64,000 nt of DNA. Source: Patescibacteria group bacterium (GTDB lineage Bacteria; Patescibacteriota; Microgenomatia; UBA8517). Made by a program: the position numbers and the translations under genes. The DNA lies in contig DASZQR010000010.1 in assembly GCA_035549555.1 (NCBI GenBank), positions 248,001-312,000 on the forward strand, given 5' to 3'. Below the pieces are notes generated by a model. It saw only the letters and a program-made list of their open reading frames with translations. It was not told the DNA's origin and searched no databases. Positions 38,840-46,566 of this stretch are shown in pieces. Each line of letters opens with the position of its first letter. The first letter of the stretch is position 1.

Positions 38840-39038
38840 CATAAGTGAAACTTACAAGCTATGCTTATAGCGTAACTTATAAATAAAGGCTGACCGCAAT
38901 CGGAGGCTTTTCAACAGGAATTTCTTTTCGTGTTGAGAAGCCTCTTTTTTTGTTTACAAAACGAAAGTTTTGGTTATAACCAAAAAAAGTTTGAGAACGA
39001 AGTGCAAATGTTCTCTAGCAGGAAGGGGGTGAAGATGA
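38840..39038 (+). other. Structured leader of the surface protein gene
   Basis: The leader folds from its first base: ATAAG...CTTAT, TTAC...GTAA and GCTAT-gctt-ATAGC nest into one imperfect hairpin (38840-38881). A 14-bp terminator hairpin follows (38903-38951). After it come CAAAAC-GAAA-GTTTTG, GGTTATAACC and GAGAAC...GTTCTC hairpins, then the ribosome site GGAAGGGGGTG. Promoter, terminator, then gene is the layout of an attenuator; no known riboswitch consensus was recognised. Confidence 0.55.
38903..38951 (+). terminator. Intrinsic terminator inside the leader
   Basis: GAGGCTTTTCAACA (38903-38916) pairs with TGTTGAGAAGCCTC (38931-38944) over 14 bp, one G-T, and is followed by T7. It lies 90 bp before the start codon. 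Confidence 0.88.
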
Positions 39039-40313
39039 ATGAATATTAAAAAAATTTTTGCTATAGTTTCAACCGCTGCATTAGTTTTTGCATCCGTTAC
39101 CCCTGCATTTGCTGACACAATCACAATTTCAGGAAATGGTTCAGATTCAAATAATAATGCAAACGTAAGCGTGACTCAAACAACTCAAGTAAGTCAATCC
39201 AATTCAGCTACTATCAGCAACAACGTATCATCTTCAGCAAATAGTGGTGACAATAATGCAAGCCACAATACTGGAGGAGATGCAAGTGTTGATACAGGAA
39301 ACGCAAAGACAAACGTTACAGTCAATAATGCTGTCAACAGCAACGTTGCAAACGTAAGTAATTGCGGATGCTCGACTGGTGACCTTGATGTCAACGTCAC
39401 AGGAAACGGTGACAAATCACAAAACACTGCAAATACACAAGTTAAAAACCAAACCGAATTGACTCAAACCAATTCAGCAGACGTTAATAACAATGTTAAA
39501 AATGTAAGTGCAAACTCAGGTGACAATCACGCAAGTGATAACACAGGAGGATCTGTCAGTGTTTCAACAGGAAATGCTACAACAAACGTTTCAGTTACAA
39601 CAAATGCAAACCAAAACGTTGCACAAGTTGGAAATGGAGATGGTAGCACAGGTTCAACTGATTCTGTAATAATTTCAGGAAATGGTTCAGATTCACACAA
39701 TAAAGTAAATCTTGGACTTACTGATTGGGTTGTCCTTGGACAAACCAACTCTGCAAGTGTCGATAACAATGTTTATGCAAAATCAAACACTGGTAAAAAC
39801 ACAGCAGATGATAATACAGGCGGTCAAACCGATCCTTGGGGTGGAGATGTAACAATCGACACCGGTAACGCCGTTACAAACGTTTCAGCTGACACTGCCG
39901 TTAATTTTAACGATGCAAATGTTGGATGCGATTGTTTAATGGATGTTACAGCAAAGATTGCAGGCAATGGTGCAAGCGATAAATATAATCATCATACAGA
40001 TGATACTATCAACGCTGACTTAACAAACGGACAACAGATTGGACAAGCCAATAGTGGAGATACGAACAATGATCTTAATGGAAACTCAAAGTCTGGAGAT
40101 AATAAAATTAACTCCAACACTGGAGCAACCAGCGATCCATCAGTATCAACTGGAGATTCAAGCAATACAACTGATATAAACAATCAGGGAAATGCTAACT
40201 TCTTCGGAACTGACGTAACAACTCTTCCATTCCCTTGGAGTGGTTCAAATACTAATGTCACTTTGACATTCAGTTTGCAAGATTTGTTAAACGCTTTACA
40301 TTTCAACATGTAA
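39039..40313 (+). CDS. Secreted Asn-rich repeat surface protein A
   Basis: 424 residues. Signal peptide 1-26 (ending TPAFA-D). The mature part is four repeats of about 90 residues starting near 28, 118, 210 and 305 with the phrase (I/V)(S/T/A)GNG, then QTNSA..NNV..NSG.N.A..NTGG....TGNA.TNV. The composition (Asn, Ser, Thr, Gly, almost no Lys/Arg) and the alternating pattern fit a beta-solenoid. Between repeats are CxC pairs (C109/C111, C297/C299). A strong ribosome site (GGAAGGGGGTG) makes it a likely abundant product. Function unknown; fibre or sheath protein is inferred. Confidence 0.7.
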   Translation: MNIKKIFAIVSTAALVFASVTPAFADTITISGNGSDSNNNANVSVTQTTQVSQSNSATISNNVSSSANSGDNNASHNTGGDASVDTGNAKTNVTVNNAVNSNVANVSNCGCSTGDLDVNVTGNGDKSQNTANTQVKNQTELTQTNSADVNNNVKNVSANSGDNHASDNTGGSVSVSTGNATTNVSVTTNANQNVAQVGNGDGSTGSTDSVIISGNGSDSHNKVNLGLTDWVVLGQTNSASVDNNVYAKSNTGKNTADDNTGGQTDPWGGDVTIDTGNAVTNVSADTAVNFNDANVGCDCLMDVTAKIAGNGASDKYNHHTDDTINADLTNGQQIGQANSGDTNNDLNGNSKSGDNKINSNTGATSDPSVSTGDSSNTTDINNQGNANFFGTDVTTLPFPWSGSNTNVTLTFSLQDLLNALHFNM

Positions 40314-40326
40314 AGTAACTGGAATT

Positions 40327-40365
40327 GTGGAAATTTCCTCTCCCGCACTTCGGGGAGGAAACCAC
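40327..40365 (+). other. Intercistronic hairpin between the two surface genes
   Basis: GTGG-aaa-TTTCCTC-T-CCCG pairs with CGGG-GAGGAAA-CCAC around CACTT: about 15 bp with one bulge. No T-tract follows, so it is probably an mRNA stability or processing element rather than a terminator. Confidence 0.5.
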
Positions 40366-40396
40366 AAACCAAAATAGATAGAAAGAAAGTTAGATA

Positions 40397-42595
40397 ATGA
40401 AAAAAGTAAATAAATTAATATCAGTTTTAATAATCAGCTTAATGCTTTTAATTCAGGCACCTGTAATAACTTTCGCTGATGATATTACCCCTCCTCCGGC
40501 CCCAACAGCACCTGCAATTTCTACACCAAATCCATCATCACAAGTAACCCCTCCTCCAGCGCCAACCGCTCCTCCAGTAGCAACTCCTCCGCCTCTTGCA
40601 ACAATAACACCTGCACCAATGCCGACTGCTCCTGCAGTATCAACGCCTACTCCCAATACACCATCAAATGGAAACACAAATAACAATTCTAATAATAACC
40701 AAAATACAAACACACCAACTCCAACAAATGCTCCAGCAAATACTCAAAACACAACTGGTAATACAGGCAATCAAACCGGAAACCAAACATCAAATGCAGG
40801 CAGCGGTGCCAATATAAATACCGGTTCAGCTGACAATTCAGCAGCAATTGTTACAAATGCAAATAATAATTCGGCATCATTAGGAGATTCAAGTCCGTCA
40901 GCTACTGTTGGAAATACCGATAATGGTTCAGGGTCAACCAATAATTCAAACAGCTCAACTACAACGAATAATGATACAACTCAGAATAATTCAGCAACTG
41001 TTGGGAATAATTTAACTCAAAACACAAATACTGGAAATAATTCTGCATCACGAAATACGGGAGGTAATTCTAGTATCACAACAGGAAATGCTAATACTTC
41101 AGGAACAGTTATAACTGCGCTAAATTCTAATGTTGACGGAGTAAATGTCAACGAATTTGATGTCAACGGTGATCAAAACGGAGATTTAATTTTAAATCCA
41201 GGTTCTGGAACTTGCATCACAGGATGCCAAACAGGGTCTAGTTCATCAACAAATACAGGAAACGGCAGTGATTCAACAAATAATTCCAATAGTTCATCAA
41301 TAACCAACAATAATACTTTCCAAAACAATGACGCCACAGTCGGCAACACTTTAAATCTTGCAAGCAATTCTGGAAATAATACATCTTCTCGAAATACAGG
41401 AGGAGATTCAAATATTTCAACAGGCAATGCAAATGTTGATGCCAATGTTTTGACTTTCGCAAACAATAATCTTGACGGTCAAGTTATATATAACGAAGTC
41501 AACATTTATGGAAACTTAAACGGAGATATTGTTCTTCCAGATTCAGCTATTGCTGACTGCGGTTGTGCAGTAGTTAATGCAAATGCATCAAATACAGGAA
41601 ATGGTGCTGATTCAACTAACAACACAAATAGTTCTAATACAACAAATAATAATTTGGCTCAAACAAATGCAGCAAATATCCAAAACAACCTTAATTACAC
41701 TGCAAATACCGGAGGAAATAGTACAAACTACAACACAAGTGGAGATTCGTCTGTTCAAACTGGAAGCGCAAGTGTCGATGCACAAACCTTAAACATTGCA
41801 AATACAAACGTTGACGGTGGCAATTGGTGGCTTGTCTTGGTAAATAATGCAGGAGAGTGGATTGGCCAAATTATTGGAGGCAACGGAAATACAGCAGGAA
41901 GCGCAGGCACTACCTTTACAGCCGATGCAAATGGAAATATTACTGCAACAAATTCAAATAATGGCGCAGACTCAACAAATAATAGTAACGTTTCAAATAC
42001 AACAAATAACAACGTCACCCAAACAAACAATGCAAACGTAGTTAATAATATTAATTTGTCAGCAAACACCGGAAATAATGATGCAAGTTACAACACAAAC
42101 GGAAACTCAAATATCTCTACAGGCAATGCAAATATAATTGCTAATCTTGTAAATTTTGTGAACAACAATATAACAGGAGGCGGACATTTAGTAGTAACAG
42201 TGGTAAACGTGTTTGGCAGTTGGCTAGGTAACTTTGTCACTCCAGGCCAAACAGACGCTGGAAGCGCCCTGAGTGAAGTCGAAGGGTCAAATAACCAAAA
42301 TAATAGTTCATCAAACAATTCAAATAATTCCAGCTCTTCAAATAACGATTCAAGTACAACCAACACATCAAACCCAACAGGGACATATGTTTCATCAAAT
42401 TTAAATAAAACTCAACAAAAAGTATTGGTAGCTTCTCTTACAACAAGCGCAGGTCAAGTTCTTGGAGCAAATACAACATCAAAAGTAGCAAGCCACAAAA
42501 CAGTTATTAATCTAGCCTGGTTAATAGTTCCAATGTTCGGATTAATTGTAGTCTTTATAATCTCCAAACTAAGAAAATCTCGAGCAAATTTGTAA
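40397..42595 (+). CDS. Membrane-anchored Asn-rich repeat surface protein B
   Basis: 732 residues. Signal peptide 1-27, a Pro/Thr/Ala stalk (about 30-110, PPPAPTAPA units), then four to five repeats that share the phrase GNG(S/A)DSTNN.N.S..TNNN..Q.N.A...N...N.(S/T)GN.....NTGG.S.I.TGNA with protein A, a Ser/Asn linker, and a C-terminal helix NLAWLIVPMFGLIVVFIISKL followed by a short basic tail. Cys pairs CITGC and CGC again lie between repeats. It is the anchored partner of protein A. Confidence 0.7.
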   Translation: MKKVNKLISVLIISLMLLIQAPVITFADDITPPPAPTAPAISTPNPSSQVTPPPAPTAPPVATPPPLATITPAPMPTAPAVSTPTPNTPSNGNTNNNSNNNQNTNTPTPTNAPANTQNTTGNTGNQTGNQTSNAGSGANINTGSADNSAAIVTNANNNSASLGDSSPSATVGNTDNGSGSTNNSNSSTTTNNDTTQNNSATVGNNLTQNTNTGNNSASRNTGGNSSITTGNANTSGTVITALNSNVDGVNVNEFDVNGDQNGDLILNPGSGTCITGCQTGSSSSTNTGNGSDSTNNSNSSSITNNNTFQNNDATVGNTLNLASNSGNNTSSRNTGGDSNISTGNANVDANVLTFANNNLDGQVIYNEVNIYGNLNGDIVLPDSAIADCGCAVVNANASNTGNGADSTNNTNSSNTTNNNLAQTNAANIQNNLNYTANTGGNSTNYNTSGDSSVQTGSASVDAQTLNIANTNVDGGNWWLVLVNNAGEWIGQIIGGNGNTAGSAGTTFTADANGNITATNSNNGADSTNNSNVSNTTNNNVTQTNNANVVNNINLSANTGNNDASYNTNGNSNISTGNANIIANLVNFVNNNITGGGHLVVTVVNVFGSWLGNFVTPGQTDAGSALSEVEGSNNQNNSSSNNSNNSSSSNNDSSTTNTSNPTGTYVSSNLNKTQQKVLVASLTTSAGQVLGANTTSKVASHKTVINLAWLIVPMFGLIVVFIISKLRKSRANL

Positions 42596-42622
42596 TATAA
42601 TTAAATAAGACACAATATATAC

Positions 42623-42976
42623 ATGAGCACAAAAGAAAATTCGGAATCAATAATTATTTCCCAAGTTGCGCTTGATGCCTTTCAAAAGGCGAAAGAAATT
42701 GCTCAAGAAAATAATCGCGAATTAATAGCAACTCTTACGAGAGTTCCCAAATCAGATCTAAGAAGAAAAAAACAACAAATTGAAACAATAGAACAGATTA
42801 ATAGAACTAAAGAAGATCTCCTAAGTTCACTTACACAACATTTTCCAGATCACAAATCTGAAATATTAAATTCTGTAAATAAACTAACGAATAAAGAAAC
42901 AGCAGCAAAAATCGCAGGATGGTTTAGTTTAACAACTGATGAAGACCGTAATATTTTTCTGGATTTCCTTTTATAA
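42623..42976 (+). CDS. Unassigned 117-aa helical protein
   Basis: Soluble, helical and charged (VALDAFQKAKEIAQENNRELIATLTRVPK...). NKETAAKIAGWFSLTTDEDRN near the end may be a helix-turn-helix. It follows protein B by 27 bp. No family recognised. Confidence 0.45.
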   Translation: MSTKENSESIIISQVALDAFQKAKEIAQENNRELIATLTRVPKSDLRRKKQQIETIEQINRTKEDLLSSLTQHFPDHKSEILNSVNKLTNKETAAKIAGWFSLTTDEDRNIFLDFLL

Positions 42977-42977
42977 T

Positions 42978-43006
42978 TTGTAAATTTAAGCTCAAAATAA
43001 TATAAT
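42978..43006 (+). promoter_or_regulatory. Promoter of the 43014 gene
   Basis: TTGTAA (42978-42983), 17 nt, TATAAT (43001-43006), then 7 nt to ATG 43014: a textbook leaderless arrangement. Confidence 0.68.
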
Positions 43007-43013
43007 TTATTCA

Positions 43014-43328
43014 ATGTCCGACAAAATGCAGGAGTTACAACCAAAAGGTCCGCAAGTTTATATACCTGGTCAGTCATTTACCCCAGAGGAAATTCAAGCA
43101 AAACAAATGGAACGACAAGAACGCAGTCACAGAGTTGCGTTAGCAGGTCAGCCTAGTGTAAAAATTGATAACCCAATTCAAACCAATCCAATAAAATCTC
43201 AAACAGAAAATTACAATTCCAAAATTCATTTTTCCACTGACAACAAAAAAGAATCAGATATTCAGCTTTCCACTCCCATCGTCAGAGAAAATCCATTAAA
43301 AGCCTTTTGGAGAAAAATAAAAGGTTAA
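43014..43328 (+). CDS. Unassigned 104-aa polar protein
   Basis: Probably unstructured (MSDKMQELQPKGPQVYIPGQSFTPEE...), Gln/Ser/Lys-rich with a short basic end NPLKAFWRKIKG. Its start is fixed by the promoter. The stop abuts the stop of the convergent peptide-binding protein gene with no gap. Confidence 0.45.
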   Translation: MSDKMQELQPKGPQVYIPGQSFTPEEIQAKQMERQERSHRVALAGQPSVKIDNPIQTNPIKSQTENYNSKIHFSTDNKKESDIQLSTPIVRENPLKAFWRKIKG

Positions 43329-44663
43329 TCATTTCTTGGCAACATTAAAGTAAGTTGGATAATAAAGAAACGCAGCTGGAGCATCTTCTACCAAATATTT
43401 CTGAAAATCAAAATAAATAGCTTTTCTTTTAGTTTCATCAGTTTCAAGTCTCCCGTCTTCTAGTAGCTTGTCAATTCTTGGATCTTTTAATTGCGTAATA
43501 TTTGTAGAAGTTTGCGTTGAATGCCAATTTAAATACTGGTCCGGATCAAGAGGAATATTGGTAATTGCCAAATAAGCTTGGTATTGGCTAGGGTCAGGTA
43601 CAAATTGCAAAACCTGTACTGTCGTTTGTACTCCAATTTGTTTCCAGTCATTTGCAATTTTATTTGCTAAATCCAACAAGTCAGGAATTGTTGTAAGCGT
43701 TATTTTAAGATTTTTCTTCAAACTTGGGTCTATTTTACTTCCATCTATCAAATCTTTCGCATGTGTTATATCAAAATCATAAGGCTTAACGCTGGGGTCA
43801 TATGCCCAAGAAAAAGGCGATATTGGCCCAAGTGCACGATTATTTTTGTAATCTGACTTGTCAATTGCATAGCTTAATGCCTGCCTTATATCTTTATCAG
43901 TTAGCAAACTATCACTATTATTAAAAAATACAGCTACGTATTGCTGTTTATTTATTTGCCCGGAAATGCTTGCAACATTCCATGTGTCAAACGGTTTTGG
44001 ATTAACAAGATTTGTTAAATCATTAATTTCTCCAAGCTCATAACCAAGCCTTGCGGCGTCAGATGTTGGATAAAACTTAAAAATCTTTTCTTGTTTTTGT
44101 TTATTTTCAAGAGAAATAGTATCTACATAATTTCCAGCAAGAGTAAGGTTGACCACTTTCCAATCCCCGGTCCCCAAAAGTCCTGATTTAAAAATTGGTT
44201 TTGAAAGAGTAACAGGAAAAGAAGCCAAACCAGTTTTTAATTTAAAAACAACAGTATATTTATCAGGTTTTGAAAGCGTCGCATCAGAAAAATTATAATT
44301 AATATCATGGCTTGTAACTTGGCTCCCGTCTTGCCAGTATAAATTCTTATTCAAATTAAATGTCCATGTTTTTCCAGAATCGCTTGCTATAAAACTTTGT
44401 GCAATTCCAGATTGTGCTTCTCCAGAAACATCTACAGTTGTTAACCCTACGCTAATCAGGTCAGTAATAGATCTTGGTAAATTATCAGATGTATATTCTC
44501 CAACAATGCCAATTTTCTCAACAGCAATTGGCATTCGTGACTCAATAATTCCAAATAAAACAAAACAAACAATTCCAATAATAATTCCAAAAAGAAAAAT
44601 TAATTTAAATCTGTCGAAAAAAGCAAGTGTAAGCCTTATCCAATATCGCAAAGATTTTGCCAT
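43329..44663 (-). CDS. Membrane-anchored ABC-type peptide/oligopeptide-binding protein
   Basis: 444 residues. A short basic N-terminus and one helix (17-38) instead of a lipoprotein signal, then the SBP_bac_5 fold: ITDLISVGLTTVDVSGEAQSGIAQSFIASDSGKTWTFNLNKNLYWQDGSQVTSHDINYNF, YVAVFFNNSDSLLTDKDIRQALSYAIDKSDY and the C-terminal ITNIPLDPDQYLNWHSTQTS...RIDKLLEDGRLETDETKRKAIYFDFQKYLVEDAPAAFLYYP. The membrane helix would keep it on the cell surface. No permease or ATPase is visible nearby. Confidence 0.85.
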   Translation of the reverse strand: MAKSLRYWIRLTLAFFDRFKLIFLFGIIIGIVCFVLFGIIESRMPIAVEKIGIVGEYTSDNLPRSITDLISVGLTTVDVSGEAQSGIAQSFIASDSGKTWTFNLNKNLYWQDGSQVTSHDINYNFSDATLSKPDKYTVVFKLKTGLASFPVTLSKPIFKSGLLGTGDWKVVNLTLAGNYVDTISLENKQKQEKIFKFYPTSDAARLGYELGEINDLTNLVNPKPFDTWNVASISGQINKQQYVAVFFNNSDSLLTDKDIRQALSYAIDKSDYKNNRALGPISPFSWAYDPSVKPYDFDITHAKDLIDGSKIDPSLKKNLKITLTTIPDLLDLANKIANDWKQIGVQTTVQVLQFVPDPSQYQAYLAITNIPLDPDQYLNWHSTQTSTNITQLKDPRIDKLLEDGRLETDETKRKAIYFDFQKYLVEDAPAAFLYYPTYFNVAKK

Positions 44664-44876
44664 CTAGTGAAGAAGTTGCAAAACTGAAAGCAGTATAAAA
44701 AGCCCGGCAAACACAAAAGTTGCTTTAAAAACAAATCCTTCAAGCCCTCGCCTTGAAAAAGCTGTTAAAGAATTTCCCCAAACGCGTCCAAATCCGACTC
44801 CTTTTACTTGAAGCAAAATAAGCAAAGTAAGTACAAAAGCGACAAAAATTTGCAGGATTGATAATATGTTTGCCAT
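44664..44876 (-). CDS. secG: Preprotein translocase subunit SecG
   Basis: 70 residues, two hydrophobic segments (4-22, 51-69) around a loop with LQVKGVGFGRVWGNSLTAFSRRGLEGF, the SecG pattern (LLQ.GKG.G...FG....F..RG.E). SecG assists SecYE. TATAAT on the minus strand (44888-44883) is 6 nt from the ATG. The stop touches the next gene, so the two are coupled. Confidence 0.85.
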   Translation of the reverse strand: MANILSILQIFVAFVLTLLILLQVKGVGFGRVWGNSLTAFSRRGLEGFVFKATFVFAGLFILLSVLQLLH

Positions 44877-44882
44877 AGATGA

Positions 44883-44888
44883 ATTATA
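44883..44888 (-). promoter_or_regulatory. -10 box of secG
   Basis: TATAAT, 6 nt before the secG ATG; leaderless mRNA expected for secG and the peptide-binding protein gene. Confidence 0.55.
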
Positions 44889-44896
44889 CTAAAATT

Positions 44897-45301
44897 TTAC
44901 CCAACTAGCCAGTAGAGTATGCTTCCCACAAATGAAATCAAAAAAGAAAAAACAAGATAAGACAAAGCTCCAGCTGGAAATCCAATACTTGGCAAAACAA
45001 TAAGTTTCCCTGGATATCCTTTAAAGAAAAATGCCCCAACACTAAATTGGTCTAAAAGTAAATCGGTAATAAACAGAGTAATGGCTCCTGTCAGAAATTT
45101 GAAAAAACCAAAAGTTAATAAATTAAACGGTAACAAAAATAAATTGATAATCGGTTTTGCAAGCATTGAAGTAATTGCAAGGCCAATTGCAGCAACTATC
45201 AAGTCTTGTAGTCCGTTTGTAAAAGTAAGTCCAGTTGTAATCAAAGTAACTAAATATAGAGCCACAGCTTCAATAATAAACGTACGAAGTATATGTTTCA
45301 T
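44897..45301 (-). CDS. YvlD/DUF360 (phage-holin IV type) membrane protein
   Basis: 134 residues, four hydrophobic segments. The pattern LVTLITTGLTFTNGLQDLIVAAIGLAITSMLAKPIINLFLLPFNLLTFGFFKFLTGAITLFITDLLL matches the YvlD family. Its ATG overlaps the uvrC stop by one base (TAATG). Function unclear; a membrane/cell-envelope role. Confidence 0.85.
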   Translation of the reverse strand: MKHILRTFIIEAVALYLVTLITTGLTFTNGLQDLIVAAIGLAITSMLAKPIINLFLLPFNLLTFGFFKFLTGAITLFITDLLLDQFSVGAFFFKGYPGKLIVLPSIGFPAGALSYLVFSFLISFVGSILYWLVG

Positions 45302-46566
45302 TATTTAATTATACTCTTGGAAACTTGGTGATGATGTAAACGTCTCGCAAAACGATGAGCTTCGTCTCTTATTCTCTGCATTAATTTTAAAGCTTCTCCT
45401 CGTGCAAGTATTTCTTTAAAATCTCCATCATTGTAAAAAACAATTGTTTCAAATTGTTTAGCAAACCCTACAAAGGCAATATTTTTTTCTTCAAGTAAAT
45501 CATGAACTTTCGAAAGTTGTGGCTTTCCCCCGTCGATAATTATCAAGTCCGGCCTTCCCCAATCTTCAAGATGATTTAGTCGCCTTGTGATTATTTCTCT
45601 CATTGAATCAACATCGCTATTTGTTTTTCTTTGGTTTACTTTAAAATGTCTGTAATATTTTTTCTCTACCTCTCCATTTATAAGCACAACCATCGAAGCA
45701 GTCGGAAAACTTCCAGCAAGATGTGCAATATCAAAACATTCAATTCGCTCTAAATTATTTAGACCAGGATAATATTTGGAGAGCTGTTTTTTAAGTTCGT
45801 CCATTTCTTTTTGTCTTATATCTTCAATCAAATTAGGAGTTGTTAAATATTCTTGTACATCACTTTGTATAATCATCTTGCGAAATGCATTTAATTGGTT
45901 AGTTACCTTTTGTGCTTCTTCAAATTTCTCTTCCTTAGCATATTCTTTTATTTCTTTTTCCAAATCTTTTTCTATAAATCCAAGTTTCCCGCTCAAAATA
46001 TTTTTGACGCCTCGAACATTTCTTAAATATTTTTTGCGAAGTTCTAAATTATTTCCAATTTCAGAAGGGCAAGGATCACAAAGCCCAATTTGTTTGTAAA
46101 TACAAATCCTCTTCATTGGCTCGTGTGTTGAAAATGGGAATACTCTCCTTATTCTTCGCATAAGTGTGCGTACAGTAATTCCGCTCAAATATGGCCCGAA
46201 TTCTTCCTTTAGTTTAAATTTTTCTTTATCAGTTTTTCTAAAAATTACAATTCGCGGGTATTTTTCTTTCGTTATTCCAATATAAAGCGGGGATTTATCA
46301 TCTTTAAGCTCAATGTTATATTTCGGTTGATATTTTTTAACCAAATTCGCTTCAAGAAGAAGTGCTTCCAGCTCGCTATCAACAATAATCCAGGAAACAC
46401 TATCAGCTGTGGCAACCATTTGGCGGGTCTTTGGAAGTAAATCATTAGAAAAATAAGAGCCGAGGCGATTCTTTAAATTCTTCGCTTTTCCGACATAAAT
46501 AATTTGCCCGTTACTTTTGAACTGGTAGACTCCCGGATTCTCCGGAATGTTTTTTGGCTTTTGCAT
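45301..46566 (-). CDS. uvrC: Excinuclease subunit UvrC, lacking the C-terminal helix-hairpin-helix
   Basis: 421 residues against about 600 in typical UvrC. GIY-YIG domain at 10-90 (PGVYQFKSNGQIIYVGKAKNLKNRLGSYF); Cys-containing region with CIYKQIGLCDPCPSE; UVR-like KYAKEEKFEEAQKV; RNase-H-like domain with CFDIAHLAGSFPTASMVVL, DLIIIDGGKPQLSKV and RDEAHRFARRLHHH. The (HhH)2 domain is absent. UvrC makes both incisions of nucleotide-excision repair. Its first 56 bp lie inside the 3' end of the transglutaminase gene. Confidence 0.95.
   Translation of the reverse strand: MQKPKNIPENPGVYQFKSNGQIIYVGKAKNLKNRLGSYFSNDLLPKTRQMVATADSVSWIIVDSELEALLLEANLVKKYQPKYNIELKDDKSPLYIGITKEKYPRIVIFRKTDKEKFKLKEEFGPYLSGITVRTLMRRIRRVFPFSTHEPMKRICIYKQIGLCDPCPSEIGNNLELRKKYLRNVRGVKNILSGKLGFIEKDLEKEIKEYAKEEKFEEAQKVTNQLNAFRKMIIQSDVQEYLTTPNLIEDIRQKEMDELKKQLSKYYPGLNNLERIECFDIAHLAGSFPTASMVVLINGEVEKKYYRHFKVNQRKTNSDVDSMREIITRRLNHLEDWGRPDLIIIDGGKPQLSKVHDLLEEKNIAFVGFAKQFETIVFYNDGDFKEILARGEALKLMQRIRDEAHRFARRLHHHQVSKSIIK

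Noticed and set aside
38840-38951. c-di-GMP-I riboswitch in the surface protein leader
   Set aside because: GACCGCAATCGGAGGC superficially recalls the class but the conserved GCANNGGCAAACC and the two-helix order are absent.
41173-42366. Long open frames opposite and in shifted frame to the surface protein repeats
   Set aside because: They are by-products of the biased, repetitive codon pattern and have no promoter, ribosome site or family match.
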